64,000 bases of DNA. Source: Prauserella marina. GTDB lineage: Bacteria > Actinomycetota > Actinomycetes > Mycobacteriales > Pseudonocardiaceae. This document shows, one piece after another, positions 50,866 to 60,058 of this stretch. How positions within the stretch are numbered: position 1 is the stretch's first letter; each line of letters begins with the position of its first letter. The stretch spans positions 496,001 through 560,000 of the forward strand of contig NZ_CP016353.1 in assembly GCF_002240355.1 (NCBI RefSeq), read 5' to 3'. The position numbers and the translations under genes were made by a program. The notes under the pieces are model-generated. The model did no database searches. It was not told the DNA's origin and was given only the letters and a program-made list of their open reading frames with translations.

Positions 50866-52389
50866 TCAGCCGCCTCCCGAAGCGGCGAACGTGCTGCCGC
50901 TGTCCTGCCGGTAGGAGGGGCCCTGCCAGTCGAGTTTGTCGACGGTCTTGCTCATGTCGTACACGACGAACGTCCACGGTCCGAGGTAGGTGTTGTCGTG
51001 CCACCTGTTGTCCTGGTTGTGGGTGATGGCTTCCTGCACGACGTCGCCCTTGTACGGCGACCAGTCCGGATAGGTGCCGAAGTTGGACAGGATCGCCATC
51101 CGGCCGCACGCGCTCTCGCAGCCCACGACGGACGGATCGAGTTCGAAGCGGTTTCCGTGGATGTCGACCCGCTGGCTCTTCCACCGGCAGTCGTCGTAAA
51201 GCGGGGTGTTCGCGATGCCGGGCTGGGCGCATCGTGCCGCGTCGGGCACGAGCAGGGTGCAGTCTCCGCTCGGGTTGGCCGGGCTGTTGCAGAACCGGTC
51301 CGCGTTCTCCCACACGGTGATGCCCGACCAGTTGTCCTTGAAGGCGTTGTCCCTGACGTCGATCTTGTCGGTGCGGGCGGGGATGCGGGGCTCGCCACCC
51401 GACTCGGAGAGATAGATGGTCGCCGAAGGGAAGGCGTCGCCGCTGTTGGCGAACTCCCTTCCATCGGACCAGTTGTTCCTGCGGATCGTGTTACCGCTGA
51501 TGATGGCGTTGTAGCTGGTCTCGTAGATGATCGCCGAGTTGTCGTTGCCCTCGATGACGTTGCCTTCGATGAGGAAGTCGTTGTTGTTGGTGTCGGCCCA
51601 CAATCCGGGGCCCCTGTTGTCGTGGACCCAGTTGCCTCGCACGTCGGCGCCGTCGACGGCCCAGAACTTGACGCCGCCGGTGCAACCACAGCCGGGCCGT
51701 TTGGTCTCCCAGTCGTCGGTGTTGTTGCCGACGATCTCGTTGCCTTCGACGACGAGCCGTTTGATGTCGTTGCCCTCGCTGTAGGCGTTGATGCCGTACT
51801 GGCCATTGGCGCGCAGGCAGTTTCGCATGACTCGCTGCCCGTCACCGGCCATCATTCCGGCACCGGAATTGTGCTGAATCGTGTTGTCCTCGATGACCCA
51901 GCCCGGCCCGGAGTCGTGGTTGACGACGCCTTGATCGTGCGGCGCTACGAAGTTCTGGATGGTGAGGAACTTGACGGTCACGTCGCGTGCCTGCTGGGTG
52001 AAGGCGAACAGGTTGAGTCGCTGACCATCCACAATGGCCCCCGGCGCGCCGAGGTAGGTGTTGCCGTCCTTGGGCACGACCTGGTCGTACTGTTCGGTTC
52101 CGAAGGTGTGTGTTCCCGGCGCCAGCCAGAACGTCGTACCTTCCGGGCTGTTTCTGGTCTTGTTCATGAGGTCGCCGGTGACGGCGGGATCTACTCTGAC
52201 GGCGCCGGAAGGGGCTTCGGCGGGCCCCTGCCTGGCCTTGTCGCATACGGCGGCGACGGCCACGGCGGGTTCTTCACGCGGTGACGGCTGCTGCTCGGGC
52301 TCGCTCTCCGTCGGCGTGCAGGCGGCGAGCACCAGTGCGGTCAGCACGAACAGCGCCGCACCGGATGTGCGTTTCGATCGGAAGTCCAC
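50866..52389 (-). CDS. Right-handed beta-helix lipoprotein, possible polysaccharide lyase/epimerase
   Basis: 507 residues. A lipoprotein signal (FVLTALVLAACTP, Cys about 24) is followed by a repetitive parallel beta-helix with many Asn/Asp-rich coils: VIEDNTIQHNSGAGMMAGDG, LVVEGNEIVGNNTDDW, FLIEGNVIEGNDNSAIIYET. Such folds occur in pectate lyases, alginate epimerases and tail-spike hydrolases. I cannot assign catalytic residues. The GTG at 52389 is preferred since GAAGGG lies 8 bases upstream; the GTG at 52413 has no clear site. Context suggests it acts on the exported polymer outside the membrane. Confidence 0.8.
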   Translation of the reverse strand: MDFRSKRTSGAALFVLTALVLAACTPTESEPEQQPSPREEPAVAVAAVCDKARQGPAEAPSGAVRVDPAVTGDLMNKTRNSPEGTTFWLAPGTHTFGTEQYDQVVPKDGNTYLGAPGAIVDGQRLNLFAFTQQARDVTVKFLTIQNFVAPHDQGVVNHDSGPGWVIEDNTIQHNSGAGMMAGDGQRVMRNCLRANGQYGINAYSEGNDIKRLVVEGNEIVGNNTDDWETKRPGCGCTGGVKFWAVDGADVRGNWVHDNRGPGLWADTNNNDFLIEGNVIEGNDNSAIIYETSYNAIISGNTIRRNNWSDGREFANSGDAFPSATIYLSESGGEPRIPARTDKIDVRDNAFKDNWSGITVWENADRFCNSPANPSGDCTLLVPDAARCAQPGIANTPLYDDCRWKSQRVDIHGNRFELDPSVVGCESACGRMAILSNFGTYPDWSPYKGDVVQEAITHNQDNRWHDNTYLGPWTFVVYDMSKTVDKLDWQGPSYRQDSGSTFAASGGG

Positions 52390-52417
52390 AGTGGAGACCC
52401 TTCCTCGCGGCACCGCG

Positions 52418-54364
52418 TCAGAAGCGCAGTACGGTCGTCATCGCGACGCCGGGGGTGGCGGTACCGTCACCCAGCAACGTCACCGTGGGCGTTCGCCTGC
52501 CGAAGCCGGGCGAGTACCAGCCGAGCGGTGGGCTGGTCTCGCCCCTGTGCGCACTCCAGTCCAGTTCGGAGGGCAGCGTCATGGTCGCCGTGTCGTCCGG
52601 CCAGCGCAGGATCGCGGTGTTGCCGTTCAATTCGGTTTCGACGTCGGGACCGAGGTGGAAGGCGAGTCGGCACGACTGGTCGTACCTGCCGAGTACCTGA
52701 TCGACGATGCGCAGTTGCCCGCCGTCGTCGTCGAGCTCGACCGTGCGGCGATGAGTGGCCGGGCGTCCGCCGCGGGTGTATCCGTCGTGCTCGGCGCACC
52801 AGCGCCGCGCACTGCTCGCCTCGGTCGGGGCGACGAGCACCGTGCTTCTCGCGTGCCTCGTCCACAGGAACGGTCCTCCGGAGACCGATTGGTCCTCTTC
52901 GCCGAGTTCGAGGGTGTTGTGCCCCAGCGTCGACCGAAAGTACGACCGCCATTCCGGTTCCCCGTGATAGCAGTACGTTCCGGGGTCGGCGAGCACATCG
53001 AAGCCGCCTTTGCGAACCTCGACGGACAACGCGTCGGCGTGTGCGTGGGCCGCGATCGAAAGGAAGCCGTGCGGTCCGCCGTCGCAGCGGCACCACACCT
53101 CGCCGGCGGAGAGGATCGTGAGCCCGGCGTCGGCGAAATGCGCAGGCCGCTGTCCTGGACGGCGAGCGGTCGTCGGCTGGTCGCCGATGAGCGCGGCGAG
53201 CAGCGGGGTACGCGCGTCCCGACCGGTGACCTCCGGCCACCAGGGCATGGCACCGAACACCGAGGCTCCGGTGCCCAGCAGCGAGTCCCAGCGCGAGGTT
53301 CCCTCGCCGTCGACGATCAGCCCGTGTCCTTCGTCGGCGTCGCCCTGCCGTGGCGGGCGAAGTCGTCCGTCCAGGATGGCCGCGAGCGCGTCGGTCATCC
53401 GCAGCAGTACGACCTTGGCCTGTTCGGGGAAGGCGAGTCCGGCCGCTGTCGCCTCGGCGAACCCCGCGAACCCCAGTTCGAGTACGAGACCGTGGTATTC
53501 GGTCGCGAGTTCCCTGTTGATCCCTGACGGAAAGGTGTTGTGCCGCAGGTGCTTGTCCAGGTCGCGCATGGCCTCGTGCCGCCACCGGCGTGACGCGGCG
53601 AACCACGGGAACGCGCACGCGGCGGCGAGTTGTCCCGCGCTTTCGGCGATCGCGTGGTTGTTGGCCGATGAGCCGCCGCTGCGGAACGCGGCGAGCCACC
53701 GCTGGTGTTGCCGGATCTGGTGCAGTGCCTCCTCGTTGTCCTCGAAGAGGGCTCGTGCTCCCCGCCAGCCGTCGAGCAGCCTGCGGGTCCACACCCAGGA
53801 CAGCAGCCGGATGCCGAGCTCGATGCCGCTGATCCAGTGCACTCCGCGCAGCGGGGGATTGGCGGCCCACCAGGATTTCAGGTGATCGGCGACGCGTTCG
53901 GCGAACCGTTCGTCCCCGCTCAGCGCATACGCGGCGGCGAGCAGGGTGAGGTGCTGGTGCCTCGACGGTTCCCAGATGTGCTTGACGTTGCCGATCGCCG
54001 ATTCGTCCCGGTAGGGGATGTCGAAGGCGTAATCGTCGCGGGGAGCGTGCAGCCCGCTCATCGGATCCACCGACCAATCAGGACTCACCAGGTCGGTGCG
54101 CGGGACCCCGAAGTACTCGGCCCTTCCGGCGAGCAGGTCTTCCGCCGAGGCGAGAACGCGGTCCCTCGCCTCGCGGGAAACGGCTTCGAGCGCGTTCTCC
54201 GGCAGCGTGGCCGTGAACTGCCTCGCCGGATACCACGCCGGTTCGACCGGTGCGGTGAGCTCGGCGCGCCACCGCCGCCTGCGCGCCGTGTCGGCGGCGC
54301 GCGCGGCGATCTCGGCGGGCCCCATCCTGGAAAGGCGCCGCAGATACCAGAGCGTGCTGGTCAT
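52418..54364 (-). CDS. Heparinase II/III-family protein
   Basis: 648 residues without a signal peptide. An N-terminal alpha/alpha-toroid covers about 100-370 (including WISGIELGIRLLSWVWTRRL and SSANNHAIAESAGQLAAA) and the C-terminal beta-sandwich carries the family hallmark AAHAHADALSVEVRKGGFDV and DPGTYCYHG. The family cleaves uronic-acid-containing glycans by beta-elimination. Cytoplasmic members beside AsnB-like and fused oxidoreductase genes recur in surface-polysaccharide loci and may be biosynthetic; the exact reaction is unknown. ATGA overlap with the upstream oxidoreductase gene. Confidence 0.88.
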   Translation of the reverse strand: MTSTLWYLRRLSRMGPAEIAARAADTARRRRWRAELTAPVEPAWYPARQFTATLPENALEAVSREARDRVLASAEDLLAGRAEYFGVPRTDLVSPDWSVDPMSGLHAPRDDYAFDIPYRDESAIGNVKHIWEPSRHQHLTLLAAAYALSGDERFAERVADHLKSWWAANPPLRGVHWISGIELGIRLLSWVWTRRLLDGWRGARALFEDNEEALHQIRQHQRWLAAFRSGGSSANNHAIAESAGQLAAACAFPWFAASRRWRHEAMRDLDKHLRHNTFPSGINRELATEYHGLVLELGFAGFAEATAAGLAFPEQAKVVLLRMTDALAAILDGRLRPPRQGDADEGHGLIVDGEGTSRWDSLLGTGASVFGAMPWWPEVTGRDARTPLLAALIGDQPTTARRPGQRPAHFADAGLTILSAGEVWCRCDGGPHGFLSIAAHAHADALSVEVRKGGFDVLADPGTYCYHGEPEWRSYFRSTLGHNTLELGEEDQSVSGGPFLWTRHARSTVLVAPTEASSARRWCAEHDGYTRGGRPATHRRTVELDDDGGQLRIVDQVLGRYDQSCRLAFHLGPDVETELNGNTAILRWPDDTATMTLPSELDWSAHRGETSPPLGWYSPGFGRRTPTVTLLGDGTATPGVAMTTVLRF

Positions 54365-56547
54365 GTCGGCACCACGTTCGCGTCGATCCGGACGGGAAGT
54401 CCGGTGCCGAGACTTTGCGCCACGGCGAGCGTCGCGGCCGTCGTCGCCGCCAGCGAGGACAGCGGAACCGGCATGGGGCTTCCGGTCGCCACGGCGGTGA
54501 CGAACGCGTCGAGTTCGGCGCGCTGGCCCTTGTCCCTTCCCTGTGGGAGACGGGGGCTGACCGATTTGGTGCCGCTGTACAACTCGGCGCGCTGGAAGTC
54601 GTCGAACCGCAGGACTTTCCCGTCGGCGATCAGGTCGATGGTTTCCTTGGGATAGGCACTGCCTCCGCTCGTCACGTAGCTCAGTACCGCCGTCGAACTG
54701 TCCGGATAGCGCAACACGAGCTGGGTGTCGGAGTGGCCGGTCGTCGCCCCCGCGTACACCGAGACGGGATCGGATCCGAGCAGCCAGCTCACGGTGTCGA
54801 TGAAGTGACCGCCCTCGCCGTCGAATCGGGAGCCCTCGGTGTCGCGCTGGTTGTACCAGCTACCCGCTTCGAGTCTGCCCGCGTTGACGAGATAGCGGAT
54901 CGAGGCGGGTCCCACCCTGATTCCGAACCGTCCCTTGGCCTTCCGCAGCAGTGGCGCGAATCGCCGGTTGAAGCCCACCTGCACGCGGTCGTTACCGGTT
55001 TCCGCGACGGCGGTGAGTACCGTGTGCAGCTCCTTGTCGCTGAGCGCGAGTGGTTTCTCGACGAAGACCGCCTTTCCCGCCCGCAGGGCCCTTTCGGTGA
55101 GCGCGGCGTGCGAGCTGTGCCTCGTCACGACGAAGACGGCTTCGATGGTCTCGTCAGCCAACAATGCGTCCACATCGGTCGATGCCTCGGCGAAACCGAA
55201 CTTGCGCCTTGCGTTGGCCGCTGAAAGCGCCGAGGTGGTGACCACGTGCCGCAGTTCGACGTCGGTACGTTCGGCGAGGTGGGGGAGCAGCATCGACGAG
55301 GCGTAGTTGCCCGCGCCGAGGAAGCCGATGCCGACCGTCCCTTCCGCTCGGCCGGATGCCGCCTTCGCGGGAGTGGGAACCTCGACCGACGTCACGGCGG
55401 GGGAAGCCGAGCCGAACGGGGTGGGAGCCGGGTAGCGGAACAGTACGCCGACGGCGTCGAGTTCGCCCGCACCGAGAGCGCGGTAGGTCTCGACGGCCGA
55501 TTCGAAGTCCGCGACGTGCGAGATCAGCGGTTCGACGTCGAGCTTCCCCTTGGCGATCAGGTCGACGAAACATTCGAGGTTGCGCCGTTCCGTCCAGCGA
55601 ACGTAGCCGATGGGGTAGTCCCTGCCCTCCAGTTCGTAGCCAGGGTCGTACCGGCCAGGCCCGTAGGAACGGGAGAACCGGACGTCGAGTTCCTTTTCGT
55701 AGTAGGCGTTCCAGGGCAGGTCCAAACCGCACTTGCCGATGTCGACGACCCTGCCCCTGTCCCTGCTCGCCTTGGCGGCGAGCTCGACCGGACCGTTGCC
55801 GGAACCACCCGCGGCGAGATAGACCTGGTCGACACCGTGCCCCGAGGTCAGTTCCCTGATCGCGGCGTCCACTGTGGCCGAACCGGGAGCGGCGCACAGC
55901 GCGGCGCCCGATCGCTCGGCGAGCAGGCAACGCCCGGCGTCCGGGTCGACACCGAGCACGGTGACCCCCGATGCGACGAGCAGCTTCACGACGAGCTGCC
56001 CGATCAAGCCGAGGCCGATCACGAGCGCGACCTCGCCGAGTTGTGGCTCGCCCCTGCGAACACCTTGCAGGGCAATGGATCCGACGGTGCCGAACGCCGC
56101 GTGGGGCGCCGTGGCACCTTCCGGAACCCGGCAGTAGAGGTTCTTCGGTACCCAGTTCACCTCTGCGTGCAGCGCGTGCTCGTTCCCCGCGCACGCCACG
56201 AGATCGCCGACCGCGACATCGGTGATTCCCTCACCGACGGCCTCGACCACGCCGCACAACGAGTAGCCGAGCGGGGTGTAGGAGTCGAGCTTGCTGGTGA
56301 CCTTGCGATACGTGGCGCCGACTCCGTTCGTCGCGACGCTCTGCATCACCTTCGCGACCTGATCCGGTCTCGCCTTCGCCTTTCCGAGCAGGGAAAGCCC
56401 TGCCTCGGAAACCTTCATCAGCTCGGTTCCGGTCGATATCAGCGAGTACCGGGTCCTGACCAGCACGCCGCCTGGTTTGAGCGATGGCGAGGGTACGTCG
56501 AGGAGCGCCAGCTCCCCGCTCTTGTAGTTCTGCACGACTTGCTTCAC
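54361..56547 (-). CDS. Alcohol dehydrogenase - Gfo/Idh/MocA fusion oxidoreductase
   Basis: 728-residue two-domain enzyme. Residues about 1-375 are a medium-chain dehydrogenase (VRTRYSLISTGTELMKVSEA, then LGYSLCGVVEAVGEGITDVA and the Rossmann VALVIGLGLIGQLVVKLLVA). Residues about 400-728 are a Gfo/Idh/MocA oxidoreductase (GIGFLGAGNYASSMLLPHLA, FVEKPLALSDKELHTVLTAV). Both NAD(P) sites look intact, so it may interconvert sugar hydroxyl and keto groups in two steps. Such fusions are found together with heparinase-family and AsnB-like genes. Gap to asnB-like gene is 13 bases. Confidence 0.9.
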   Translation of the reverse strand: MKQVVQNYKSGELALLDVPSPSLKPGGVLVRTRYSLISTGTELMKVSEAGLSLLGKAKARPDQVAKVMQSVATNGVGATYRKVTSKLDSYTPLGYSLCGVVEAVGEGITDVAVGDLVACAGNEHALHAEVNWVPKNLYCRVPEGATAPHAAFGTVGSIALQGVRRGEPQLGEVALVIGLGLIGQLVVKLLVASGVTVLGVDPDAGRCLLAERSGAALCAAPGSATVDAAIRELTSGHGVDQVYLAAGGSGNGPVELAAKASRDRGRVVDIGKCGLDLPWNAYYEKELDVRFSRSYGPGRYDPGYELEGRDYPIGYVRWTERRNLECFVDLIAKGKLDVEPLISHVADFESAVETYRALGAGELDAVGVLFRYPAPTPFGSASPAVTSVEVPTPAKAASGRAEGTVGIGFLGAGNYASSMLLPHLAERTDVELRHVVTTSALSAANARRKFGFAEASTDVDALLADETIEAVFVVTRHSSHAALTERALRAGKAVFVEKPLALSDKELHTVLTAVAETGNDRVQVGFNRRFAPLLRKAKGRFGIRVGPASIRYLVNAGRLEAGSWYNQRDTEGSRFDGEGGHFIDTVSWLLGSDPVSVYAGATTGHSDTQLVLRYPDSSTAVLSYVTSGGSAYPKETIDLIADGKVLRFDDFQRAELYSGTKSVSPRLPQGRDKGQRAELDAFVTAVATGSPMPVPLSSLAATTAATLAVAQSLGTGLPVRIDANVVPT

Positions 56548-56560
56548 GACAGATCCTCAC

Positions 56561-58474
56561 TCAGCCGGGGTTGCCTGCCGCGGCGGTCGCGCCGCGATAC
56601 CAGTACTCAAGGGTCAGGATGTGCCACAGGTGCTTGCTCCGGTCCTGCTTGCCCGACGCGTCCTCGGCGACGAGCCGCCGCAGCGCGTCCTCGCGGAGCA
56701 GGCCGGATTTCACCAGTTCGCCCTCGTTCACGACCTCCCGCACGAGCGGTGCGAGGTCACGGCTCATCCACGCCCGCAGCGGCGCGCTGAACAGCCCCTT
56801 CGGCCGGTGCACGATGTCGCCGGGCAACAGTGGTGCCGCCGCTTCCTTCAACGCGAGTTTGCCGTGCCGTCCGGAGATCTTGTGCCTGCCGGGAATACTG
56901 AACGCCGCCTTGACTACCTCGACGTCGACGAAGGGCACCCGTACCTCGGTGGAGGCGGCCATGCTTGACCTGTCCGTGTAGGCGAGGTTGAGTCCTGGCA
57001 GGAACATCCTCGCGTCGGCGAGACACATGCGGTTGACGACGTCGTCCAGCAGGTTGTCGTGGTAGGTCTGGGCGTGCTCGGCGAGTACGTCGTCGACACA
57101 GGCACCGAGATCGGGATTGATCAGGTCGATCAGTTCCTGGCGCTCGTACATGGTGTAACTGCGGCGAAACGCCGTTTCCTCAGGAAGGCCCGCGAAGGAG
57201 AGAAACCGTTTCGCGAACCGCACCGAGCGATAGCCCCTTCGCGCCGACGCGACCGGAAGCCGGTCCACAACGGACTCGACTCGCCTTCGCAATGCGAAGG
57301 GCATGCGCTGGTAGCGCACGGCGAGCAGATTCGCCACGTGCTTGCGGTATCCGGCGAACAACTCGTCGGCGCCCATGCCCGACAGCAGAACCTTCACGCC
57401 CGCGTCCCTCGCGGCCGAACAGATCAGGTAGGTGTTGATCGCGGCCGGATCACCGATCGGCTCGTCGAGGTGATAGGTCATGTGGGGCAACAGTTCCCGC
57501 ACCTTCGGGGCGATCTCGATCTCGTGAAGGTCGACCCCGAACTTCGCGGCGACCTGCTTCGCGTAGCGCAGGTCGTCCGGCATGGCCTCGTACTTCGCGT
57601 CCTCGGCCCGAAACCCGATGGTGTAGGCGGAGATACCGGGCTGGTGCTTCGCGGCGAGCGCGGTCAGGAAACTGGAGTCGAGCCCACCGGAGAGGAAGGT
57701 CGCGACACCGACGTCGGAAAGCAGATGTTTGCGCATTGATTCGGCGATGACCGAGTTGAGCTGAGGTTCCGGATCCTCCTGAGCGGCCTCGGCAAGCTCG
57801 GAGATGGAGAAGAACCTGCCCCGCTGGACGCTTCCGTCCGGCTTGGCCTTGAGCCATGTCCCCGGCTGGAGTTTCTCGGCCTCGGTGAAGGCGCATCTGC
57901 TGTCAGGGACCCAGTAGTACAACAGGGAGGCCACGAGCGCCGCGTTGTCGACGGTGAGCGAACCACCGAGTTCGCTCGCGAGCGCCTTCAACTCCGAGGC
58001 GAACGCGATGCCCCCGCCCCTGCGTACGAAAAAGAGCGGTTTGATGCCGAGCTGATCACGGGCGAGTACGAGTTCGCCGGTTCGTTCGTCGTAGACGGCG
58101 AAAGCGAACATACCCCTGAGCCGAGGAAGACAGTCGATTCCCCACGTCCGCCACGCCTGGAGCAGCACCTCGGTGTCGGAGGTGCCCACGAACCGGACTC
58201 CGGCCGACGTCAGCTCGGCACGCAATTCCGGCGCGTTGTACAGCTCGCCGTTGTAGGTCAACGCGAGTCCTGATCGCACCATCGGCTGGGCGCCGTTCTC
58301 GGTGAGGTCGATGATCGCGAGCCTGCGATGTCCGAAGTGGACATCACCACGATCACTCACCCTGTTCCGGTACAGTCCGGCACCGTCGGGTCCCCTGTGC
58401 GCGAGTGCTTTGGTGAGCCGTTCCGTCAAGGGACCGCCATCCGGCCACAGGTAGCTGCCCGCGATGCCGCACAT
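56561..58474 (-). CDS. Asparagine synthase-like glutamine amidotransferase
   Basis: 637 residues. The N-terminal class II glutaminase starts MCGIAGSYLWPDGG with Cys2 as nucleophile, LAHRGPDGAG and LTYNGELYNAPELRAEL. The C-terminal synthetase carries the ATP pyrophosphatase loop ATFLSGGLDSSFLTALAAK and LLSGMGADELFAGYRKHV. In this position it probably amidates a uronic acid carboxylate of the polysaccharide precursor, as proposed for WbpS-like proteins, rather than making asparagine. Its stop lies 13 bases before the fusion oxidoreductase gene, and it starts directly after the Wzz-like gene's stop. Confidence 0.9.
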   Translation of the reverse strand: MCGIAGSYLWPDGGPLTERLTKALAHRGPDGAGLYRNRVSDRGDVHFGHRRLAIIDLTENGAQPMVRSGLALTYNGELYNAPELRAELTSAGVRFVGTSDTEVLLQAWRTWGIDCLPRLRGMFAFAVYDERTGELVLARDQLGIKPLFFVRRGGGIAFASELKALASELGGSLTVDNAALVASLLYYWVPDSRCAFTEAEKLQPGTWLKAKPDGSVQRGRFFSISELAEAAQEDPEPQLNSVIAESMRKHLLSDVGVATFLSGGLDSSFLTALAAKHQPGISAYTIGFRAEDAKYEAMPDDLRYAKQVAAKFGVDLHEIEIAPKVRELLPHMTYHLDEPIGDPAAINTYLICSAARDAGVKVLLSGMGADELFAGYRKHVANLLAVRYQRMPFALRRRVESVVDRLPVASARRGYRSVRFAKRFLSFAGLPEETAFRRSYTMYERQELIDLINPDLGACVDDVLAEHAQTYHDNLLDDVVNRMCLADARMFLPGLNLAYTDRSSMAASTEVRVPFVDVEVVKAAFSIPGRHKISGRHGKLALKEAAAPLLPGDIVHRPKGLFSAPLRAWMSRDLAPLVREVVNEGELVKSGLLREDALRRLVAEDASGKQDRSKHLWHILTLEYWYRGATAAAGNPG

Positions 58475-60058
58475 TCAGGAAACCTCCACGTTGTTGGGCT
58501 TCACTGGCGAGAACTGCTCGGTGGGAAGGTCGCCTCGATGTGCCGAGTTCAGCTCGCCGGTCGACGGCGCGGGAACCGGCGCGGTGGTGATCGTCGGCGG
58601 ATCGTCGTGCTGCCGCTCGCGCGTCGTGCTTCTGCCCCGCAACGCGGTGTGCAGGCCGTTCCACAGTGTCCCGTCGGAACGGTCCTTCGGGTCGGCGTCC
58701 ACCAGCACGATGCCTATGACGGGAATCCCGCAGTCGGCGAGCTGCCTCGCCACGGTGTGCAGCCAGGCCGTCGTCGCGTGGCCTGCCCTGACCACGAGCA
58801 CGGTCTCCTCGCCGAGCTCGCCCAGTTCCGTCCACGCGGCACCGGGCTCGACGGAACCGATCCCGATGCGCCGCTCCCACTGTCCCGACGAGAGAGCGCC
58901 GAGTTCACCAGTGGAGACGACGCGTACCGGCGGTTCCGTTTCGCCGAGCAGCTCCCGTGCTCCCCGTTCGGAAGGCAGGTCGTCGACGATCGTGACCCTG
59001 CCCTCCGCCGCGAGTTCTTCCGCGACGTGCCTTGCGAGCGTGACGGTCGCCTTTGGACAGCCGAGTTCCAGTAGCGAAACCGGTCCTGGACCCGATCGAA
59101 TCGCGCTCGCCAGCACGACGGCGACGCGGCTGTACTCCTTCGCCGTCGTCCGCCCTCGCAGCAGGCCGGGTGCGCCGAGCTGGGCGATCACCGAGGCACC
59201 GAGGTGCGCGGACACCTCCCTGCGCAGCACCGGCCGGTCGCGGGCGACACTCGACACCGCGGCGAACGCGAGTCCGGCGGCAAGGCCGAGCGCGAGCCCG
59301 ATCCCGCCATTGGTCGCTCCGGTCAGCAGCAGCGAGGTGTGCACGGGCCTCGGCGCGTCGACGATCTGCGTTCCCGCCGCGACATCAGGGGTTCCGATCG
59401 CGGCGTCCTGAGCCCGCTTGGTCAGGTCCGACACCTGCGACGCGAGATCGGCGCGCTGGCCGTACAGCGTTTCGAGCTGGGTGGCGCTGGCCGACTCCTC
59501 GGCGGTCCCCGAGAGCGTCACGTCCGCGATGGTCCTGTCCACCTGGGCCAGCTCGGCTTGCGCGCGGTCGCGCTGAGTCCGCAGCGCCTGCGCCTCCGCG
59601 TCCGCCGCGCCCTGCATGCGCTGGACGTGGTCGGCGATGAAGGCATCGGCCAGCGCCTGCGCCCTGCGGACCGCGTCGGCGTCGTCGGCCCCCTCGACTG
59701 TCAGCTCCAGCACGTTGTTGGTCAGCCCGACCGCGCCGTAGGTTTCGAGGAAGTCCTCAGGCCGCTCGGAGGAACCGAGTCGCTTGAGTGCTTCGGCCGC
59801 GACCCTCGTCGTCTGCAACAGCGCCGCGTCGGTGCTGATCAGGCTGCCCGCGTCGGTCGGCTGGTCGAGCTCGTGAACGACGACCAGTTTGGTCGCCGCC
59901 GTCGGCGGTGTCGGCAACGCCACGGCGAGCGCGAGGCCGGCGAGCAGTCCGAGCAGCCCGGCCGAAAGCCACAACCTGCGCGCTCGCCTTATCGCGACGA
60001 ACAACCGTTGCATGTCGAGTAGTTGAACCGGTGTCGAACCGGAAGCCGTTGTCGTCAC
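58475..60058 (-). CDS. Wzz/CpsD-like chain-length protein with degenerate ATPase domain
   Basis: 527 residues. A membrane helix near 26-48 (LWLSAGLLGLLAGLALAVAL), a periplasmic coiled-coil part (about 50-215: QALRTQRDRAQAELAQVDRT), a second helix (NGGIGLALGLAAGLAFAAVS) and a cytoplasmic BY-kinase-like domain. That domain keeps the sequence order of CpsD (LLELGCPKATVTLARHVAEE, VTIVDDLPSERGA) but lacks a Walker A GKT/GKS, so it probably does not hydrolyse ATP. The GTG at 60058 overlaps the upstream gene's stop as GTGA. Role: control of polymer length or export together with its neighbour. Confidence 0.78.
   Translation of the reverse strand: MTTTASGSTPVQLLDMQRLFVAIRRARRLWLSAGLLGLLAGLALAVALPTPPTAATKLVVVHELDQPTDAGSLISTDAALLQTTRVAAEALKRLGSSERPEDFLETYGAVGLTNNVLELTVEGADDADAVRRAQALADAFIADHVQRMQGAADAEAQALRTQRDRAQAELAQVDRTIADVTLSGTAEESASATQLETLYGQRADLASQVSDLTKRAQDAAIGTPDVAAGTQIVDAPRPVHTSLLLTGATNGGIGLALGLAAGLAFAAVSSVARDRPVLRREVSAHLGASVIAQLGAPGLLRGRTTAKEYSRVAVVLASAIRSGPGPVSLLELGCPKATVTLARHVAEELAAEGRVTIVDDLPSERGARELLGETEPPVRVVSTGELGALSSGQWERRIGIGSVEPGAAWTELGELGEETVLVVRAGHATTAWLHTVARQLADCGIPVIGIVLVDADPKDRSDGTLWNGLHTALRGRSTTRERQHDDPPTITTAPVPAPSTGELNSAHRGDLPTEQFSPVKPNNVEVS

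Noticed and set aside
50863-53527. Plus-strand frames of 473 and 489 codons opposite the beta-helix and heparinase-like genes
   Set aside because: Antisense to well-supported proteins, with Val/Gly/Asp-rich low-information sequence.
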